In this document: positions 58,829-64,000 of the stretch, one piece after another | Numbering within the stretch: position 1 is the stretch's first letter | Layout of the letters: the number at the start of each line of letters is the position of its first letter | Assembly: GCF_003966265.1 (NCBI RefSeq) | Contig: NZ_RXNV01000004.1 | Span: 248,001-312,000 of the forward strand | Length of the DNA: 64,000 bases | Source of the DNA: Shewanella atlantica | GTDB lineage: Bacteria; Pseudomonadota; Gammaproteobacteria; Enterobacterales; Shewanellaceae | Direction: 5' to 3' | Program-made: the position numbers and the translations under genes | Notes under the pieces: model-generated | What the model was told of the DNA's origin: nothing | Databases searched by the model: none | The model's input: only the letters and a program-made list of their open reading frames with translations

Positions 58829-60139
58829 ATGGCTTTAACTCAAGCAAGAAAGCTCGGATTGACGGGCAAAATTCTTATCGGTATGGGAGCCGGTATACTT
58901 TTCGGATTACTTCTTAGAAATCTTTTTCCCGAAAGCACATTTATCGAAAACTATGTCACCGAGGGATTCTTAAACGTTATCGGAACTATTTTCGTTTCGG
59001 GCCTTAAAATGATCGTCGTCCCTTTGGTCTTTATCTCCCTGGTCTGCGGAACCTGCTCATTGAGCGATCCGTCCAAGTTGGGACGGCTAGGTGGTAAGAC
59101 AATTGTTTTCTATCTTTTCACCACGGCAATCGCCCTCTCTTTGGCAATCTCAATTGCCATTCTTGTCCATCCGGGCAACGCTTCTCTGGTCAGTGACGGC
59201 TTAGTATTTAATGCAAAAGAAGCCCCTAGTCTGTCTCAGGTTCTGATCAACATAGTACCGACTAACCCGCTTCAAGCCATGAGTGAAGGTAATATGTTGC
59301 AGATCATCCTCTTTGCGGTGATCTTCGGTTTCGCTATCTCCCACATCGGCGAACGGGGAAAACGTGTTGCCGCTCTGTTTAATGACCTTAATGAAGTGAT
59401 CATGCGCGTAGTGACCCTAATAATGCAGCTTGCCCCCTATGGTGTCTTCGCCTTGATGGCAAAGCTCGCTCTGACACTAGGCTTAGAAACCTTTGGCAGT
59501 GTGGTTAAATACTTCTTCGTGGTATTAGGCGTATTACTGCTGCATGCATTTGTGGTCTATCCCTCTCTGCTGAAGATCATCGCCGGACTAAACCCTTTTA
59601 CTTTTATCAGAAAGATGAGAGATGTTCAGCTTTTTGCCTTCAGCACCGCAAGCTCTAACGCGACACTGCCGGTCACGATTGAAACGGCCGAGCACAGATT
59701 AGGTGTCGATAACAAGGTAGCTTCATTCACCCTGCCACTGGGTGCAACCATCAACATGGATGGCACGGCGATTATGCAGGGCGTCGCTACTGTGTTTATT
59801 GCACAGGTCTATGGCATAGACCTGACTATCACAGATTACGCTATGGTGGTCATTACAGCCACTCTGGCCTCTATCGGTACGGCTGGTGTGCCAGGTGTAG
59901 GACTGATCATGTTAGCCATGGTGCTGAATCAGGTAGGACTCCCGGTCGAAGGGATAGCCTTGATCATCGGTGTCGATAGGTTACTGGACATGGTGCGCAC
60001 GGCGGTCAATGTCACCGGTGATACGGTCGCGACTGTGGTTATTGCAAAATCTGAAAAGGAATTCAATGAGGTAACGTTCAATGACACCCAAGCGGGTAAG
60101 GCCGCCAGCAGCTTCAACGATCAGCTAAATGCCAAGTAG
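58829..60139 (+). CDS. Dicarboxylate/amino-acid:cation symporter (DAACS family)
   Basis: Inner-membrane Na+- or H+-coupled carrier of the GltP/DctA/GltT type, 436 residues and about eight helices plus two hairpins. Hallmarks: the Ser-rich hairpin STASSNATLPVT, the NMDGTA cation-site motif and GTAGVPGVGLIML in the second hairpin, and the substrate-site Asp/Arg region DRLLDMVRTAVNVTGD. AGGAAG precedes the ATG by about five bases. Glutamate, aspartate and C4-dicarboxylates are the usual substrates; which applies is not known. Confidence 0.92.
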   Translation: MALTQARKLGLTGKILIGMGAGILFGLLLRNLFPESTFIENYVTEGFLNVIGTIFVSGLKMIVVPLVFISLVCGTCSLSDPSKLGRLGGKTIVFYLFTTAIALSLAISIAILVHPGNASLVSDGLVFNAKEAPSLSQVLINIVPTNPLQAMSEGNMLQIILFAVIFGFAISHIGERGKRVAALFNDLNEVIMRVVTLIMQLAPYGVFALMAKLALTLGLETFGSVVKYFFVVLGVLLLHAFVVYPSLLKIIAGLNPFTFIRKMRDVQLFAFSTASSNATLPVTIETAEHRLGVDNKVASFTLPLGATINMDGTAIMQGVATVFIAQVYGIDLTITDYAMVVITATLASIGTAGVPGVGLIMLAMVLNQVGLPVEGIALIIGVDRLLDMVRTAVNVTGDTVATVVIAKSEKEFNEVTFNDTQAGKAASSFNDQLNAK

Positions 60140-60181
60140 CTGCAATTAAATATTTGATAGTAGGTACCATTAGCCAGTAAT

Positions 60182-60211
60182 AAGAAAGGCGTCCAATTGG
60201 ACGCCTTTCTT
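60182..60211. terminator. Bidirectional terminator, symporter / gsk
   Basis: A perfect 30-base palindrome with the core GGCGTCCAATTGGACGCC and AAGAAA/TTTCTT ends, between convergent genes. Confidence 0.88.
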
Positions 60212-60273
60212 TGTTATTTCTACCTAGGAAACTAACTGCGAAATATGTGTAAGCAGAGTCAGTGACTCTGACC

Positions 60274-61578
60274 TTATCTCTCCCAGTATGCCTCTTCTAA
60301 GCTATCTTCACGCTCGGGCAGACCACGGGACAGACGAGGGCTATGCTGAGCCAGCACTTCGTAAGCCACACGGTTAGCGTATTTACAAACTTGAGAGAAC
60401 GATGAGTAACACAGACCATCGCGCTTATGCTTGCTTGAACCAGGAACATTGGCTTTGTGGAAGGTATTAGACGCCAGATCGTGCAGTAAGGCCGCAAGTG
60501 CACCATCACCTGCACCATTGGTATTACGGATCTTCTCCGGTCCCCCCATATAAGGAGAGATATGAGCGTAGACCTTAATCGGTGTATCACAGGCGGCTTT
60601 TAACTTGGGACGAGAGAACTCGTAACGGTTAAACTCTGGGATCATACCAGGTAATAGAGTATGACTGGTTTCCCGCTTCTCTGAATCTTCGGTATAACCC
60701 GCCATATAGAGTCCCAGAGGGCCTGCCGTCGTTAACACCAGATCACACAGCTCAAGGGCCGCTTCACTTGCCAGTAACGGATCACTGAAGCCGGTCAAGG
60801 CCTCCCCTTCGTCTTCATTCATGGCTAAGATGGTGACATTGTCTTTGATAAACGACTTCCACCAGCTAGGGTCTTCCTCAATAAGGAATCGTGTTCCTAA
60901 GGTTAATACAACCGGGACCTCGGCTTCTTTTGCATATTCAATGGCTTTAAGCGCGGCATCGGTAATCTGATCACCATCACTGGCTCTCATCAAATATGCC
61001 GTTAATATCAAAGCAGATGCCCCCTGAACGATATCTTTATCGATATACTCGGGGGTCAACTTATCCATGGCGCCTTTACTGATAGCGAAGGTGCGCTCAC
61101 CACATTCTGAGATCAGGGTGAAACAGCGCCCTATTGGTCCATCAACAGGCTGCAGATAGTTAAGATCGACTTTTGAAGAGGTGTTACACAGGTAGCGGTA
61201 GGCGTAACTGCCTACCTCAATATTATTGCTCATCACACCAAATAGCACAGATCTGTCATCGGCGAGGATCGAATAATTATGAACCGTATTACCTATGGTG
61301 CCGCCGGCAAACTCATCGCTGACAAGTTTGTTGGTTTTCAGCTCTGAATAGAGAGCATGTGCCTTTTCATCATCGATAAGTGTGGAGTTACCTTTAGGCA
61401 ACGCATATCTTTCCAGAAGCTCATCACCGACTTTTGCTTCAATATCCACCAGAGTCTGATCGATACCTGTAATGTAAGTTGGAAAACGTTGAGGCTGCTG
61501 CGTCATTTGCGCCAATAATGGGTCACGATTTTTTACGGGGAAATAGTGCTTGGACTTTCGCTGACCTGGAAACTTCAT
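60274..61578 (-). CDS. gsk: Inosine-guanosine kinase
   Basis: PfkB/ribokinase-family enzyme that phosphorylates inosine and guanosine to IMP and GMP (purine salvage). The 434-residue protein has the N-terminal GTIGNTVHNYSILADDRSVL segment, NEDEGEALTGF, and the PfkB signature with the catalytic Asp in NTNGAGDGALAALLHDL. The length equals E. coli Gsk (434). It follows hemH at 169 bases, in the adk-hemH-gsk order also known from E. coli. Confidence 0.95.
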   Translation of the reverse strand: MKFPGQRKSKHYFPVKNRDPLLAQMTQQPQRFPTYITGIDQTLVDIEAKVGDELLERYALPKGNSTLIDDEKAHALYSELKTNKLVSDEFAGGTIGNTVHNYSILADDRSVLFGVMSNNIEVGSYAYRYLCNTSSKVDLNYLQPVDGPIGRCFTLISECGERTFAISKGAMDKLTPEYIDKDIVQGASALILTAYLMRASDGDQITDAALKAIEYAKEAEVPVVLTLGTRFLIEEDPSWWKSFIKDNVTILAMNEDEGEALTGFSDPLLASEAALELCDLVLTTAGPLGLYMAGYTEDSEKRETSHTLLPGMIPEFNRYEFSRPKLKAACDTPIKVYAHISPYMGGPEKIRNTNGAGDGALAALLHDLASNTFHKANVPGSSKHKRDGLCYSSFSQVCKYANRVAYEVLAQHSPRLSRGLPEREDSLEEAYWER

Positions 61579-61747
61579 TTTATGATCTCGCTATTTGGCA
61601 ACAAGGGATATTGGCTTATGTGAGCCTCGCCTAAAAAGGCAACACAACCACTATATTGACCCACGCCATGCTGAGGGCCAATATAAATGGCGGCAGATCC
61701 TAACATACACAGTGAATTTCACCAGTAAGCAGGTCAAGTTTTTTTCA

Positions 61748-62761
61748 TTAAGCTGAAACCCATTTCGATGCTTGCTCAGTGACTAGCTTAGCTAATAATT
61801 CGATATGAGGCTCATTGTCGTTAAGACAGGGAATAAAACGGTAGCTTTCACCGCCTGATTCAATAAAGCTCTCTTTACCACCGATAGAGATCTCTTCGAG
61901 GGTTTCTAAGCAGTCGGCGGCGAATGCCGGACACATAATATCGACAGATTTAACGCCTTTCTCGGGGAGTGATTCCAATAACTTGTCCGTATACGGCGTT
62001 AACCACTCCTCCTTTCCAAACTGAGACTGGAAACAGAGCTTCCACTGTTCATCCTTCAAGCCTAAAGCTTGCGCAAGCAAGAGAGCTGTTGCCTGACACT
62101 GCGCTTGATAAGGGTCCCCTTCATTAACGTATCTTACCGGCACACCATGAAAGGACATAAGCAGAACATCGGCCTGACCATGTTCATTCCAGTGGGCTCT
62201 GACAGAAGAGGCTAACGCCTCAATATAAGCCGGGTCTTGATAGTACTCTTTATTAAACCTGGTCTCTGGAATATCCCGCCAATCTTTGAACTCGGCAGCG
62301 ATGGCGTCAAAAACAGGCGCGACGGTCGAACATGAGTATTGAGGATAAAGCGGCAGTACGACGACCCGCTCGACACCTTGTTGTTTCAGTTTATCTAAAC
62401 CGGAGGCCAAAGAGGGGTTGCCATAACTCATCCCCAGCTCCACAGGGATCGCTTGCCCAAGCTGCTCTTGCAGTAAGCTGGCAACCTTCTCCCGTTGACG
62501 CTGACTTATAACCATTAACGGAGAGCCTTCATCAGACCAGATAGATTGATATAACTTTGCGACTTTAGCGGGTCGAGTATTTAAGATGATGCCATTTAAA
62601 ATCGGCTTCCAAATCAAGGGATTCAGATCAACAACGCGAGGATCACTTAAAAACTGCTTAAGAAAACGTTTCACGTCACTCGCACTTGGAGAATCGGGGG
62701 TCCCCAAATTCACAAGGAGTACACCAAATGCCGGGGTTGTCTCGCTCATCATTGTATTCAT
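61748..62761 (-). CDS. hemH: Ferrochelatase
   Basis: Inserts Fe2+ into protoporphyrin IX, the last step of heme synthesis. The 337-residue protein has VNLGTPDSP, the catalytic His205 in MSFHGVPVRYV and the C-terminal CPAFAADCLETLEEI. Several ATG codons lie at the start (62761, 62752, 62749) and none has a clear ribosome-binding site; the first is used. The start lies next to a lone family-B inverted-repeat end. Heme is needed for SdhC/SdhD encoded in the same window. Confidence 0.95.
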   Translation of the reverse strand: MNTMMSETTPAFGVLLVNLGTPDSPSASDVKRFLKQFLSDPRVVDLNPLIWKPILNGIILNTRPAKVAKLYQSIWSDEGSPLMVISQRQREKVASLLQEQLGQAIPVELGMSYGNPSLASGLDKLKQQGVERVVVLPLYPQYSCSTVAPVFDAIAAEFKDWRDIPETRFNKEYYQDPAYIEALASSVRAHWNEHGQADVLLMSFHGVPVRYVNEGDPYQAQCQATALLLAQALGLKDEQWKLCFQSQFGKEEWLTPYTDKLLESLPEKGVKSVDIMCPAFAADCLETLEEISIGGKESFIESGGESYRFIPCLNDNEPHIELLAKLVTEQASKWVSA

Positions 62762-63090
62762 TAAAATACCAATTGTACTAAATAGTTAATTGTTCTACCG
62801 GCTGGAACAACCAATAGCAGCGAAAATAATCTTCAGAATTGTGTCTGCGGAAGCGCAGAAGAGAGGCATAACTGAAACCAATGCCGATAACAGTTAATAA
62901 ACACAATTTAAGTCATTGTTAGTAATGATTGACTCTTACATATCTGGCCCGTGCGAAGGGCAATCACACATGTAAACTCATCTAGGCTAGCATCCAAAAT
63001 CCCATAAAAAAAGCCCACTTAAGTGAGCTTTTTAAAATATGAGAACTAGCTCATTTAGTAATGGCTTTGACTCAAGCGATTAGATTCTAA
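62762..63090. other. Intergenic DNA between adk and hemH
   Basis: Contains a single family-B-like terminus, beginning ATACCAATTGTACTAA at 62766, with no matching partner within the gap; a small perfect hairpin TCTGCG-GAAG-CGCAGA (62844-62859) in the likely hemH leader; and the adk terminator at 63006. No ORF. Confidence 0.6.
63006..63033 (-). terminator. adk terminator
   Basis: A stem of CACTT/AAGTG and GC/GC with one mismatch, flanked by A- and T-runs (AAAAAAAGC...GCTTTTT), lies about 60 bases after the adk stop. Confidence 0.75.

Positions 63091-64000
<910 letters not shown>

Overview
The window looks like chromosomal DNA of a gamma-proteobacterium of the order Alteromonadales, most probably a marine Shewanella. 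The evidence is the set of conserved blocks (cobB / fur / suc-sdh-gltA / RND pump; comEC-msbA-lpxK-ycaR; lolCDE / PilZ / mfd / csiV; nagZ-ycfP; adk-hemH-gsk), the roughly 45 % G+C composition, and proteins that align end to end from memory with E. coli orthologues while keeping Shewanella-type neighbours. I cannot name the species. No rRNA, tRNA, prophage, intact IS element or CRISPR array was seen.

Layout. 0-5 kb: cytosine deaminase codA, the anaerobic class III ribonucleotide reductase pair in the order nrdG-nrdD, a YhhY-like acetyltransferase and a small unknown ORF. 5-8.5 kb: a CobB sirtuin translationally coupled to a P-loop kinase, then fur and an AEC-family carrier. 8.5-20.2 kb: the TCA block sdhCDAB-sucABCD on the minus strand, divergent from gltA, with CRP- and ArcA-like sites between; gltA is followed by a tandem copy of its own 3' end. 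20.8-28.2 kb: a three-gene RND efflux operon (lipoprotein adaptor plus two different pump subunits). 28.4-35.3 kb: a periplasmic metallo-beta-lactamase-fold protein, then the envelope cluster comEC-msbA-lpxK-ycaR with a divergent DUF2062 protein. 35.5-44.2 kb: lolCDE on the minus strand, divergent from a PilZ-like protein, mfd and csiV. 44.3-51.4 kb: acylphosphatase, ycfP, nagZ, sdaA, cysB and a membrane-anchored protein of unknown role, followed by a 67-bp REP-like tandem array. 51.5-64 kb: topA, a stand-alone astB, a large Ig-like lipoprotein, a dicarboxylate/amino-acid symporter, gsk, hemH and adk.

How the genes work together. Much of the window is central metabolism (TCA cycle, heme, nucleotides) and envelope assembly (lipid A export, lipoprotein release, cell-wall recycling). 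The regulation visible in the DNA fits a facultative anaerobe: an FNR/EtrA-type box and a possible NrdR box pair precede nrdGD, and a perfect CRP site plus an ArcA-like site precede sdhC.

No clear new multi-gene system is present. The most unusual signals lie in non-coding DNA: two families of small terminal-inverted-repeat elements (two copies of one bracket the fur-TCA block), the duplicated gltA tail with its terminator, the 67-bp array, hairpins at two junctions inside the sdh-suc cluster, and a strong orphan terminator at about 44.95 kb that suggests an unannotated small RNA. Several gene starts were moved inward from the longest open frame because an ATG or GTG with a good ribosome-binding site and family-like N terminus lies downstream.
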